This document shows, one piece after another, positions 25,453 to 34,135 of a stretch of DNA of 36,798 nucleotides. A program made the position numbers and the translations under genes. The number at the start of each line of letters is the position of its first letter. Position 1 is the stretch's first letter. Origin of the DNA: an uncultured Clostridia bacterium (lineage in GTDB: Bacteria > Bacillota > Clostridia > Oscillospirales > Ruminococcaceae); contig CALXHI010000034.1 of NCBI GenBank assembly GCA_944388075.1, positions 1 to 36,798 on the forward strand. Reading direction: 5' to 3'. The notes beneath the pieces are model-generated. The model was not told the origin of the DNA, did no database searches, and was given only the letters and a program-made list of their open reading frames with translations.

Positions 25453-25529
25453 CTCATCACCTCCTGTATGCCAATAGGCGATTCATATACTATTTATGTA
25501 GCATGTATACGGCAGCTTCCATTCACGCA

Positions 25530-26531
25530 TCACGCACCGGAATGCTTCGACCATGCTCTCGGAATGAACAGCGAGCTGTACAGCGATACCGCATAGTCAT
25601 CGCTCATGCCGGCGATATAATCGCATGCCGCACGTGCGATGCTGAACCGATCGCCGATCTGCCGATAGACCTCCGGCAGATCGTCCGGATGCTTCGTAAA
25701 ATGCTCGTAAAGACGAAAGATCAGCTCTTTTGCCTTTGGCTCCTCCGCTTTCGCCATCGGGTTATGGTAGACCGATTCATAGAGAAATTCGTGCAGCTTG
25801 TCATGCGCCGCACGAACTTCCGGGCACATGTCCATCTCCGCTGTGCCATGCTCGATCACCGATGCAATCATCGTGGTAATGCGGCGGCTCTTGCCGTTGC
25901 CGAGCACCTCCGTGCATTCCTTCGGCAGGTCACTCTCCTTGAGGATGCCGGCACGGATAGCATCGTCGATATCGTGATTGATATAGGCAATGCGGTCGGC
26001 AAGCCGCACGAGATTCCCCTCTCGTGTCCTGGCGATGCGGTTTGTATGGCAGGCAAGGCCGTTCATCACCTGTTTGGAGAGGTTCAGCCCTTTGCCGTCC
26101 TTTTCGATGTACGAAACGACTCGTACACTTTGGATATAGTGGCGGAATCCGCTGGGGACGACCTGATGCAATGCCCACTCACCTGCATGCCCGAACGGCG
26201 AATGCCCAAGGTCATGCCCCAGGGCGATGGCTTCGGTAAGGTCCTCGTTCATGCGCAATGCCCGAGCCATCGTGCGGGCGATTTGTGCGACCTCAAGCGT
26301 ATGCGTCAGACGGGTGCGGTAGTGGTCCTCGACCGGCGACAGGAACACCTGCGTTTTGCGTTTGAGCCGACGAAAGGCACTGCTGTGCAGAATGCGGTCA
26401 CGGTCACGCTGAAAGTCGGTGCGATAGCGACAGGGTGCTTCCGGATACAGGCGCACGGCTTGCGTCGAAAAGCATGCCTGCGGACAGAGCATACGCTGTT
26501 CGTCCTGTTCGAGTCGTTCCCGAATGGTCAT
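25530..26531 (-). CDS. dgt: Deoxyguanosinetriphosphate triphosphohydrolase-like protein
   Basis: Dgt-type HD hydrolases split dNTPs to the nucleoside and triphosphate. The 333-residue protein has FRRLKRKTQVFLS, RTRLTHTLEVAQIARTMA (HD-domain His), IALGHDLGHSPFGHAGE (the HD pair and following His) and LVRLADRIAYINHDIDDA. This is the shorter Dgt-like family common in Clostridia, where it regularly precedes dnaG. AAAGGAGG precedes the ATG. It is probably the first gene of the dgt-dnaG-sigma-rpoD-thiI series, with a 77-bp gap to dnaG. Specificity for dGTP is not proven by sequence. Confidence 0.92.
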   Translation of the reverse strand: MTIRERLEQDEQRMLCPQACFSTQAVRLYPEAPCRYRTDFQRDRDRILHSSAFRRLKRKTQVFLSPVEDHYRTRLTHTLEVAQIARTMARALRMNEDLTEAIALGHDLGHSPFGHAGEWALHQVVPSGFRHYIQSVRVVSYIEKDGKGLNLSKQVMNGLACHTNRIARTREGNLVRLADRIAYINHDIDDAIRAGILKESDLPKECTEVLGNGKSRRITTMIASVIEHGTAEMDMCPEVRAAHDKLHEFLYESVYHNPMAKAEEPKAKELIFRLYEHFTKHPDDLPEVYRQIGDRFSIARAACDYIAGMSDDYAVSLYSSLFIPRAWSKHSGA

Positions 26532-26672
26532 GCGGATCCCTCCTTTCGGTCCTATTTTATATATACAGGATTTCGAGCTGTTTCCCCTCTAATTTTGCAT
26601 TTTTTTGGATGGTTCCACAAATCTCAAAACAGCAATTAATATAATTTCAGTCATTTTGTATGTGTTCAGATT

Positions 26673-26842
26673 ATGTTGACATAGTCAACACGCCAATTGA
26701 ACCGGAAAAAGAGTCCACCAAAATGGGTTGCCAAAGGGACATTGTCCCTTTGGCAGGGTCCAGAGGGCAGAACCCTCTGGTGGACATGGGCAAAGCCCAT
26801 GTCATTGAATCACCCGATGCCGATTTGGCATCGGGTGATTCA
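26673..26842 (-). repeat. Hairpin-array dispersed repeat, copy D (inverted)
   Basis: Read leftwards the order is an extra hairpin AATCACCCGATGCC/GGCATCGGGTGATT (26809-26841), then ACATGGGC/GCCCATGT, CCAGAGGG/CCCTCTGG, TGCCAAAGGGACA/TGTCCCTTTGGCA, the linker CCATTTTGGTGGACTCTTTT, and GTGTTGAC/GTCAACAT. Every stem differs from the other copies yet pairs. It fills most of the 308-bp gap between dgt and the amide hydrolase gene, and its first hairpin contains that gene's stop codon. Confidence 0.92.
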
Positions 26843-27772
26843 AAGCACAAAGTCTTTATCCTCACCCGTCCCCCATAGAGATACACTTCGGATAGTGCGA
26901 TTCTCATACGTTATAAAGTAATATGTTGCGGTATCTTGATCACAGCAGCAGGTATATGCGGTCGAAACAGACTGTCCGTTTTCAGTGCGTACTGCACCTT
27001 TCGGCACAGCAAGATTGTCCATAATATGGAAGTATGCACTGACCGATTCGGACAATGTGTTTCCGTCCGAAACATGACTGCGCAGGAACAACGATCTCAC
27101 AAATCTGGACGGTGAGGAAAAATCTCCCGGCAGACCATGCCCTGCAATTCCCGTACAATATTGCGGCATGGCGATATCCGGTGCCAAGCGATTTTCCGAG
27201 CCTTCGGCAGATACATCACGGTACAAGGAAACGTAATCCCGCATGAACGGAAACGGCGGATTGTTCGTCAGTACGCCAAATGGATTCTCATATACATGCA
27301 ATCCATCTGCCATGGGTTCCAGCACAATTGCCGCTTTCTGATCTGCAACCATCCAATGAAGCGGTGCAAGCGGCAGCTGTTCATTGTACGGAATATTCAG
27401 CAGATTCAACGGTTTCACCAGTGAACGCACATCGGCGATGGTTTTGCACTGTCCCAAAATCCACCCAATCAGTTCATAGGGCGTAACATTTGCACGATCC
27501 GCACGCTTGGGGTGATAGACCGCATTGTCCGGGAATCGCAGCCCGGCAATTGCAAGCCCATGCTCATTCACCGCATCATAATAAAACTGCGTATCATAAA
27601 GCTTGCTGCCGATACCGATGAATGCATAATGCTGTTCCAAATTCGGGACAGCATGAAAATGCAGCGGCATGGTTCGGGGGGTAATCAGGACAGATTCCCG
27701 ATAGGTTTCCGTCACATCAAGTGTTCTGCCAAACAGATGGGCAGACCCGTGATACGAAATTGCTGTACACAT
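26840..27772 (-). CDS. Cholylglycine hydrolase-family (linear amide C-N) hydrolase
   Basis: The 310-residue Ntn hydrolase starts MCTAISYHG; removal of Met would expose nucleophile Cys2. FGRTLDVTE gives Arg16 and Asp19; NEHGLAIAGLRFPDN, FGVLTNNPPF (Asn170-171) and LPGDFSSPSRFVRSLF (Arg223) match bile salt hydrolases and penicillin V acylases. Position 79 is Arg where known bile salt hydrolases usually have Asn (AGLNFP) and penicillin acylases Tyr, so substrate choice may differ. There is no signal peptide, so it is cytoplasmic. It may cleave conjugated bile salts or acyl-homoserine-lactone-like amides; unproven. AGGAGG precedes the ATG. The stop codon lies inside the edge of repeat D. Confidence 0.88.
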   Translation of the reverse strand: MCTAISYHGSAHLFGRTLDVTETYRESVLITPRTMPLHFHAVPNLEQHYAFIGIGSKLYDTQFYYDAVNEHGLAIAGLRFPDNAVYHPKRADRANVTPYELIGWILGQCKTIADVRSLVKPLNLLNIPYNEQLPLAPLHWMVADQKAAIVLEPMADGLHVYENPFGVLTNNPPFPFMRDYVSLYRDVSAEGSENRLAPDIAMPQYCTGIAGHGLPGDFSSPSRFVRSLFLRSHVSDGNTLSESVSAYFHIMDNLAVPKGAVRTENGQSVSTAYTCCCDQDTATYYFITYENRTIRSVSLWGTGEDKDFVL

Positions 27773-27962
27773 TGTATCCTCCTTACGCTACTTGAAACCG
27801 CATGATAATCATATCGATCCATTCAAACGAACAGATATGTTTTATCGCATAAACGTTCGCAATATCGTTATACTTCAGCATACGCCTGCGCTATAGCATG
27901 TGAAGGGCTATGCAAACTATGCGGCAACTCCCTGTGGCAGCCGAAAAAGAACAGAAAAAACA

Positions 27963-27991
27963 TTGCATTTCTCGACAAAATATGCTATACT
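27963..27991 (+). promoter_or_regulatory. Promoter of the CapA-like gene
   Basis: TTGCAT (27963-27968) and TATACT (27986-27991) have a 17-bp spacer. The ATG follows 31 bp later behind AAAGGAAG. Confidence 0.85.
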
Positions 27992-28022
27992 ATTCAAAGT
28001 ACATATCAGAAAGGAAGAAGCT

Positions 28023-29363
28023 ATGAAACGGAGATTATACGCATTTGCGTTATTTTGCAGTATGATTGGGCTGACCGCCTGCGGAACGGATCCAATCGTC
28101 GTACAACCGACCATCGGCACGATCAATTCGCAATCCGACGACCTAAATACAACCGCCGATCTCGTGATTCTCGCCGATCGGCTCAGCGGCTACGAAACAG
28201 AACTCGACCCGACACCGGATTTTCTTCGCTGGTGCGTCGAAACAACGCAGCGTCCCGACCTGATCCGCACGATGCTCGACGGCATCGCCGCCAGTGGCTA
28301 CACCGATGCCGATTTCTACAGCTACACCGGCATGACTGTCCGAGCGGCGAACGACCTCTACACAAACGCCGCCGAAACGCAGTCGAACCTGCATGTGCGA
28401 GACAGCAATGGCAGTGCCGGCATTTCGTTCACGTTCGGCGGCGATATCAGTCTCGCCGACAACTGGCACACGATGCAGCACTACGCCATGACCGACGGCA
28501 TCGCCGACTGCATTTCGCCGTTTCTCATCGAGAAAATGCGTGCTGCCGACCTCAGCTCTCTGAACAATGAATTTTGCTTTTCGAGCCGTGGCACGGCGAT
28601 GGAAGGCAAGCAGTACACATTCCGTGGAAAGCCCGAAAATGCGAAAATTTATCACGAACTCGGCATCGACATCGTCAATTTGGCAAACAATCATGTGTTT
28701 GATTTCGGTGCCGATGCGTTTGTCGACACGCTGCTCACGCTTCAATCCGAGAACATTCAACACATGGGCGCCGGACGCAACCTTGCCGAGGCGATGGAAC
28801 CGGTATACTATATTATAGAAGGCAAGAAAATCGCATTTGTAGCGGCAACTCGTGCCGAAAAGTACATCCTCACACCCGAAGCCGGAGAAAATACGCCAGG
28901 TGTCTTGCGCTGCTATGAGCCGGAACGCTTTCTCGAAATGATTCGGGAAGCCGAGGCAAATGCCGATTTTGTTATCGCAAATGTGCACTGGGGAACAGAG
29001 AACAGTCATACTCTGGAGCCGGTGCAAACCGAAACGGCATACCAATATATTGATGCTGGTGCCGACCTAATCATTGGCAGCCATGCGCATTGTTTGCAGG
29101 GTATCGAATTTTACAAAGATGTTCCGATCATCTATAATCTTGGTAATTTCTGGTTTAGTCACTATGACATTGACACCGGTTTACTGGAGGTCACTTTGCA
29201 AGAAGATGACGCTCTTGAACTGGTTTTTTACCCGGCTGTACAACGAAATACCGAAACAACCTATGTCGGCGGGGAAGCAGACGGGGAACGAATTCTGGAA
29301 GCAATGCGGAGCTATTCGCCCAATGTCAGCATTGACGAAAACGGCGTCATAATGCAAAAATAA
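28023..29363 (+). CDS. CapA-family (poly-gamma-glutamate capsule type) lipoprotein
   Basis: The 446-residue protein begins MKRRLYAFALFCSMIGLTAC, a signal peptide and lipobox, so it should be tethered outside the cell. The C-terminal two thirds are a calcineurin-like CapA fold: ISFTFGGDISLAD, LSSLNNEFCFS, YTFRGKPENAKI, IDIVNLANNHVFDFG, VIANVHWGTE, LIIGSHAHCLQGIEFY and IIYNLGNFWFS. CapA proteins are linked to poly-gamma-glutamate synthesis, but many Clostridial homologues stand alone and may be phosphoesterases. No capB or capC is nearby. The frame extends up to 27900, but promoter and ribosome site fix the start at 28023. It is one of few plus-strand genes, with its own promoter and terminator. 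Confidence 0.9.
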   Translation: MKRRLYAFALFCSMIGLTACGTDPIVVQPTIGTINSQSDDLNTTADLVILADRLSGYETELDPTPDFLRWCVETTQRPDLIRTMLDGIAASGYTDADFYSYTGMTVRAANDLYTNAAETQSNLHVRDSNGSAGISFTFGGDISLADNWHTMQHYAMTDGIADCISPFLIEKMRAADLSSLNNEFCFSSRGTAMEGKQYTFRGKPENAKIYHELGIDIVNLANNHVFDFGADAFVDTLLTLQSENIQHMGAGRNLAEAMEPVYYIIEGKKIAFVAATRAEKYILTPEAGENTPGVLRCYEPERFLEMIREAEANADFVIANVHWGTENSHTLEPVQTETAYQYIDAGADLIIGSHAHCLQGIEFYKDVPIIYNLGNFWFSHYDIDTGLLEVTLQEDDALELVFYPAVQRNTETTYVGGEADGERILEAMRSYSPNVSIDENGVIMQK

Positions 29364-29403
29364 CATCAATAAAGAATGAACAAAATAATCTGCTTCTATA
29401 TAA

Positions 29404-29437
29404 TGCAAGAGCAAAGGGATAGACCTTTGCTCTTGTT
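29404..29437. terminator. Terminator hairpin between convergent genes
   Basis: CAAGAGCAAAGG (29406-29417) pairs with CCTTTGCTCTTG (29424-29435), 12 bp, 6-nt loop, extended by TGCA-type ends. Only short T-runs follow. It serves the CapA-like gene. The rest of the 300-bp gap to 29663 is AT-rich and holds no gene I can support. Confidence 0.7.
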
Positions 29438-29663
29438 GCATAGGATGAAAAACCCGGATTTCATGAACTGCTTTAAGGATTCGATTTCGATAAACAATTC
29501 GCATCACGAATCATTACCCTAAAATCCGATGGGCAATATATGATACATCGGAATAGATTCCAAGGAATTGCAATAGGCATTCCAAATCGGACAGTCAAGA
29601 GGAGAACAAGCAGCAAGATACTACCAAAATATTCGTATTCTCCATCAAAGCCCTGCGTATCGA

Positions 29664-30416
29664 TTATTTCAAAATCTCGCCCCAATTTGGATCTGCGCCA
29701 CTTAGAGAAAGTGCGTAATAGCGAAGAATTTGCACTGCTTCATCTGCGCTCGGATGCCCATCAAAATCAAAATCGCTGACCGCAAGCTGAAACGGCGTCA
29801 ACGCCGATTCATTCCCCATCATTTCAAGAACATAGCCGCAAAGCACGAGGGTTGCATCCTTTGTCGTAACAATACCGTCTCCATCAAGATCTCCGGTCAG
29901 TGCATCGCAGCTGTTCACGGACACAGTTCTGTTGACAATTGCACAGTTATCCGCAACCATTTGTGATGCGCCGGAATCTGTCATAAGGATGAAGGAATTT
30001 GCATCAAGGGTTTCATGCTGTAGCACAAAATCAACGGACATACGTTTATATTCATCGATATAATCCGTGTTTTCCAGTTCAAATTCGATGAGAATTTCTC
30101 GTTGCAAAGCCTGATCCGATGTAAGCGAGTATTCAATCCAAATCGCATAGTTTCCCGGCTCCAGTGCCATCCCGTAACAAGTCTCGGAGCTCGACGAAAA
30201 ATCGTACAGCACAAAAAATTCCCGCTCCTCAGAGAATTGCCGCAATTCAATGTTGCAGGTCAAATTTTCCGGGGTAGTGAGAAAAAGGGTCGATTGCCCC
30301 GGATGTTCCAGCTGATAATTGGGCAGCAAAACCCTGTCCGGGTTCATTGCAGCATTGACCGGTATCGAAAACAATATGCAAAGTAAAACAGATAAGATAA
30401 AGGATTTTAGTTTCAT
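29664..30416 (-). CDS. Secreted protein with C-terminal type I dockerin
   Basis: The 250-residue protein has a signal peptide (MKLKSFILSVLLCILFSIPVNA). The middle (about 25-170) is beta-rich and unrecognised. From residue 175 there are two calcium-binding repeats, GDLDGDGIVTTKDATLVLCG and SDFDFDGHPSADEAVQILRY, that fit a type I dockerin, the domain that plugs into cohesins of a cellulosome or similar scaffold. No enzyme motif is visible, so it may be a structural or binding subunit. The ATG at 30416 follows GAGAGGG; the frame could extend to a TTG at 30431. It lies 48 bp after the AlgX-like gene and may be co-transcribed with it. Confidence 0.85.
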   Translation of the reverse strand: MKLKSFILSVLLCILFSIPVNAAMNPDRVLLPNYQLEHPGQSTLFLTTPENLTCNIELRQFSEEREFFVLYDFSSSSETCYGMALEPGNYAIWIEYSLTSDQALQREILIEFELENTDYIDEYKRMSVDFVLQHETLDANSFILMTDSGASQMVADNCAIVNRTVSVNSCDALTGDLDGDGIVTTKDATLVLCGYVLEMMGNESALTPFQLAVSDFDFDGHPSADEAVQILRYYALSLSGADPNWGEILK

Positions 30417-30464
30417 AATCGTCCCTCTCAATCAACGCAGAGTTGTCCATGTACAGAAAACATT

Positions 30465-31892
30465 TTATCGATTCGGAGCTGAAATCATAACCGTATCCAG
30501 CGCAAGCAAATTACCGGAGTTTTCTACAAGAACCGTCAATTCTGCCGATTCCGGTACGGATTCATTCGGAAGATAGAGAGAAAATCCATTGGATTTCGGT
30601 TCAGATTCACCCAACAAGTCGGCTTCATAGCAAGGAAATGCGGCATAGGTTTGAGCATCGTTTGTTGCAGTATTCCGAATGCGTACATATACGGATTCAT
30701 CAGCATAGGTCGGATCGTAAAAGCCGTAAATATGGAGGCTGCTGCCGGCATATCGGGTTTGAACCTGCGTAGGTTGTACGTTCATGGCGGACAGTTCCCC
30801 CGTAAGCGTGACCGACGGTGCGGGCATTTGCGGCGCATATTGCAATAGGTAATCAATATTACGTTCCACAAGTTCATACACAACATACTGCGTATTGTTT
30901 TGCGAGATCTGTTCTAAGGGCACTCGCAAATCACGCAAATACGTGCACGTTTCAAATTTCTGTGACAAAAGCGGGATCAACGCACGTCCAAACGAATCCC
31001 GAACCATCAACAGCGAACCCTCGCCATTCGGATTACTCGTTTGAATCACAAGATCATCTTCATCCCGATAACGCCCGAGATAGGCGTAGGTTTTTGGTAA
31101 ATCGTAGACGTAATTCCAGTCCTTGCGCGCTACGGAAGGTGCAAGCATCCGCCACAGATCCCCGTCAAAGTCCTGTACAGCAGTGATGTTCGCCTGCGGA
31201 AATCCGTTGTCATCAAGATGAAATGTACGCATCAGCGTGGAAAACGCTGTCATTGCGCCATAGCCGTTCCAATGGGAATCGAGCTGATGATACAACGGCG
31301 CAGGGTCTTGATCTGCCTGTTCCTGCAACGCACAACGCCAGTCGCATACCCTCACATTCGTGTCGGCAAGGTCGTTATGTAACATATCTAACGAATTTTC
31401 GTTGGTACGGGCAAGATAACGGGCAGGCAAATGTTCCGGATAAATGCTTGCCTTATTCGGTGCAATCGCCACAACAAATTCACTGCCATTCTCATTTGCA
31501 TAATCATTTATCAGAGACAGCGTCCGTGTGATACATGCGATTTCCTGTGTATCTACGTCGTTTTCACCAATATGATCCGGAATGGTTGGGGCGTAGTAAA
31601 GCCAATCATTTTTTCCGATCACGACATCAGCTTCTGCCGATGTCGCAAAGAAATTCGAGGTCAACCAGCCATATGCCGTAACAAGTTGACTGCGATAACC
31701 AAAGTTTTCTCCATACCAGCTGCCAAGCTGCGAAATAACATCCGACCGGATTTTTCCATCCTCAAATAATGATGGAAATGACGTATCTGCTTGTGTTTCA
31801 TCGTCTGAGCCATGCGAAAACGGCATGGTCAATGTCGGTAAGGAAAGCATCGCCGCTACTATCGAAACATAGCATATCGTTGCCTTTTTCAA
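30465..31892 (-). CDS. AlgX/AlgJ-like SGNH-type O-acetylation protein
   Basis: The 475-residue protein has one N-terminal hydrophobic segment (ATICYVSIVAAMLSLPTL), a signal or anchor. It then shows IGKNDWLYYAP, VVAIAPNKASIYPEHLP, YHQLDSHWNGYGAMTAF (Asp-His pair) and LLMVRDSFGRALIPLLSQKF (nucleophile Ser), the layout of AlgJ/AlgX or DHHW-type proteins that move acetyl groups onto glycans outside the membrane. The last 120 residues form a beta-rich extra domain. It lies just downstream of the MBOAT gene, its usual partner. The start is a TTG preceded by GAGGTG. Confidence 0.87.
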   Translation of the reverse strand: MKKATICYVSIVAAMLSLPTLTMPFSHGSDDETQADTSFPSLFEDGKIRSDVISQLGSWYGENFGYRSQLVTAYGWLTSNFFATSAEADVVIGKNDWLYYAPTIPDHIGENDVDTQEIACITRTLSLINDYANENGSEFVVAIAPNKASIYPEHLPARYLARTNENSLDMLHNDLADTNVRVCDWRCALQEQADQDPAPLYHQLDSHWNGYGAMTAFSTLMRTFHLDDNGFPQANITAVQDFDGDLWRMLAPSVARKDWNYVYDLPKTYAYLGRYRDEDDLVIQTSNPNGEGSLLMVRDSFGRALIPLLSQKFETCTYLRDLRVPLEQISQNNTQYVVYELVERNIDYLLQYAPQMPAPSVTLTGELSAMNVQPTQVQTRYAGSSLHIYGFYDPTYADESVYVRIRNTATNDAQTYAAFPCYEADLLGESEPKSNGFSLYLPNESVPESAELTVLVENSGNLLALDTVMISAPNR

Positions 31893-31974
31893 TCAAATTC
31901 ACCTCACAGTACAAGCTTCTTACTCGAACAGTTACTATATATAATAGTATTTATGTGAAATACACGTATTATCG

Positions 31975-33381
31975 TCAAAAACGAAAATAGATAAACGGAT
32001 GGTAGGTTGTGGCTGCAACATTAAGCATACAAATAGCCAGAAGGAAAATCGTCACAGCATTCGCTAAATTTTGCGCAGCAGAAGATGATTTTTGTATAAT
32101 CTTGCGATAGAAATTTTGTACCAAAGGCGTGCACGCCAAAATCGCAACAAAATACAAAAACATGACCATCGGTGACAGCTTCGCAAGGAATAGCCCTAAG
32201 TCGGTATGGTCAACCATATCCCATCGGAACATTGCATGATAGTAATTTGCTGCATCAGTCAACGTTTCTGCACGGAACAGCACAAATGCCAGCATAACCG
32301 CCAGAACTGCGTAGATACGTCCAAAAAGATATCGAATCTTTTCGGATGTTTTGGGCTTTGGGAGAAGCTGTTCTACATTCATCAGCAATCCGTTCAACAA
32401 TCCCCAGAGGACGAAATTCCAGCTTGCACCATGCCACAGACCGGTACAAAAAAATACAATCCACTTATTCAAAACCGTACGCCACTTCCCCTTGCGATTG
32501 CCGCCGAGCGGGAAATACAGGCATTCACGAAACCATGTCGTCAAGGAAATGTGCCAGCGTTTCCAGAACTCTGTAATCGAGGAAGCACAGTAGGGATGAC
32601 GGAAATTTTCGGGGAAGTGAAAACCGAAAATCCGACCCATGCCGATCGCCATATCGCTATATCCGGAGAAGTCAAAGTAAATTTGTAACATATAGCAAGA
32701 CGCCCCAAGCCATGCCATCGGAGCAGCCAAATCAGCCCCCATCGCATGAGCTTCATCGGCGATCTGTCCGAGTGTGTCCGCAAGCAAAAGCTTCTTGGAG
32801 AGTCCGACAATCATGCGGCGAAATCCGCTCGCCGTTTGTTCAAGCGTCATCTGCCGATTCGTCAATGCCTCGGCAATATCCGGATAACGCACGATAGGTC
32901 CGGCAATGAGTTGCGGAAAAAATGAAATATATAGCAATAATCGGTGATAGTAACGCTGAGCAGGTACGACTTTGCGGTATACATCAATATTATACGAAAC
33001 AGCTTGAAAAATGAAGAACGAAATGCCGATTGGCAACGCAATATTCGGGACAGACAGTGAAATTCCCGGGATTACATTTAACGTTTCGACAAAAAATCCG
33101 GCATATTTGTACACACCCAAAAGTCCAAGATTTCCGACAACAGCAACCGTCAAGGCAAGTTTTTGATACTCCGGAAACCGATCGCCGACTCTTGCGCAGC
33201 CCCAGCTCAACAGAACCACCACAAGCATCAGGAGCATGGCAAAGGGTTCTCCGTAGGCATAAAACAGTAGGCTCGCAACGATCAGCAGCGCATTTTTCGC
33301 ACCGAGATTGGGAAGCAAACAGTAGAGCAATAGGACAATGGGAAAAAATACAAACAAAAATATCGGACTACTAAAGGTCAT
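31975..33381 (-). CDS. MBOAT family membrane O-acyltransferase (AlgI/DltB-like)
   Basis: The 468-residue polytopic membrane protein should pass acyl groups from the cytoplasm across the membrane. It carries ALPIGISFFIFQAVSYNIDV, FFPQLIAGPIVRY, YFDFSGYSDMAIGMGRIFGF, ITEFWKRWHISLTTWFRECL and FFCTGLWHGASWNFVLWG, with the conserved MBOAT His in LWHG. About ten hydrophobic segments are visible. With the AlgX/AlgJ-like gene next to it, it probably O-acetylates an exported polysaccharide or wall glycan. The ribosome site is weak, and the gene starts 12 bp after the lipoprotein gene, so coupling is likely. Confidence 0.93.
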   Translation of the reverse strand: MTFSSPIFLFVFFPIVLLLYCLLPNLGAKNALLIVASLLFYAYGEPFAMLLMLVVVLLSWGCARVGDRFPEYQKLALTVAVVGNLGLLGVYKYAGFFVETLNVIPGISLSVPNIALPIGISFFIFQAVSYNIDVYRKVVPAQRYYHRLLLYISFFPQLIAGPIVRYPDIAEALTNRQMTLEQTASGFRRMIVGLSKKLLLADTLGQIADEAHAMGADLAAPMAWLGASCYMLQIYFDFSGYSDMAIGMGRIFGFHFPENFRHPYCASSITEFWKRWHISLTTWFRECLYFPLGGNRKGKWRTVLNKWIVFFCTGLWHGASWNFVLWGLLNGLLMNVEQLLPKPKTSEKIRYLFGRIYAVLAVMLAFVLFRAETLTDAANYYHAMFRWDMVDHTDLGLFLAKLSPMVMFLYFVAILACTPLVQNFYRKIIQKSSSAAQNLANAVTIFLLAICMLNVAATTYHPFIYFRF

Positions 33382-33393
33382 AACGGCGTACCA

Positions 33394-34077
33394 TCAAAGG
33401 TTCTCATAAACCGCAATTAGACTGACCACATCGCCGGTATATTGGAATGAAATCACGCCAATACCGGTCGCATAGCAGTCATCTGCGGACGCACCGTAAA
33501 TCGCTTCCACCTGCGCACGACGCATACCGACCGCCGCACCTTCGGGTGTCTTTACGCCTGAGCCCGTCAGGTTGATTTCTTGGAGAATATTGCCATATCC
33601 TTCATCGTAGGTATAGAGCGTGTAGTCGGCATAGGTGTACACACGGTCAATACCGTTTCCGAAGCAGCTGGGCGCTTCTTGCAATGTGTAATCCGTAAAT
33701 TGCTGCACATATAATGCGCAATCATATCCCACCGTCAGCAGCTCAAATATGTCATATGTTGCGCTACCGGTTCCAACCGTAGCGGCTGTCGCAGTTGTTG
33801 TGGTGGTTACGGAAGTGGATTGTGACGTGCTGCTTTCTTCCTGTTTGGAGGATATTGCGGTTGTATTTTCTGTTGTGGAATTTTCGTCGGATTCTGCGGT
33901 GGTTTCCGCAGTTGTTTCGGTGGTTGTTTCCGACTCCTTCGTTGTCGTCCGATCCGCAGAATCGGTCTGACTCGATTGCTCCGGCAGCAAAATACTGCTT
34001 TCGGATTCTCCACATGCCGTGCAGCCGAATGCCGCAAGCAAACAAACGATCGCAGAAATAACATGGTATTTTTTCAA
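33394..34077 (-). CDS. Thr/Ser-rich lipoprotein of unknown function
   Basis: The predicted product of 227 residues starts at a TTG (34075-34077) placed 9-10 bp after GGGAGG. It then has a signal peptide ending FGCTAC, a lipobox. A low-complexity Thr/Ser/Glu stretch of about 85 residues follows (runs such as TTTETTAETTAES), probably an extended, possibly glycosylated spacer. The last 110 residues (DIFELLTVGYDCALYVQQFT ... YTLYTYDEGYGNI ... VISFQYTGDVVSLIAVYENL) form a small beta-rich domain with an EAIYG segment. I do not recognise a family. It sits between the wall-binding transglutaminase and MBOAT genes. Confidence 0.78.
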   Translation of the reverse strand: MKKYHVISAIVCLLAAFGCTACGESESSILLPEQSSQTDSADRTTTKESETTTETTAETTAESDENSTTENTTAISSKQEESSTSQSTSVTTTTTATAATVGTGSATYDIFELLTVGYDCALYVQQFTDYTLQEAPSCFGNGIDRVYTYADYTLYTYDEGYGNILQEINLTGSGVKTPEGAAVGMRRAQVEAIYGASADDCYATGIGVISFQYTGDVVSLIAVYENL

Positions 34078-34135
34078 ACGAAATGCCCCTCCCAAAGAAA
34101 TTTGTGCAGAAAATGTACAGAGATACGTTATCAAT

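Noticed and set aside
23845..25596. 583-codon plus-strand open frame opposite dnaG
   Set aside because: The opposite strand is unmistakably DNA primase; this frame has biased composition and no family features.
8812..26842. CRISPR array or transposon explanation of the repeats
   Set aside because: Copies are kilobases apart with no regular spacers, and there is no transposase, clear terminal inverted repeat or evident target duplication.
29473..29685. 70-codon minus-strand frame in the gap after the dockerin gene
   Set aside because: It overlaps the end of the dockerin gene, has no ribosome site, and its hydrophobic stretch is not supported by any known family.
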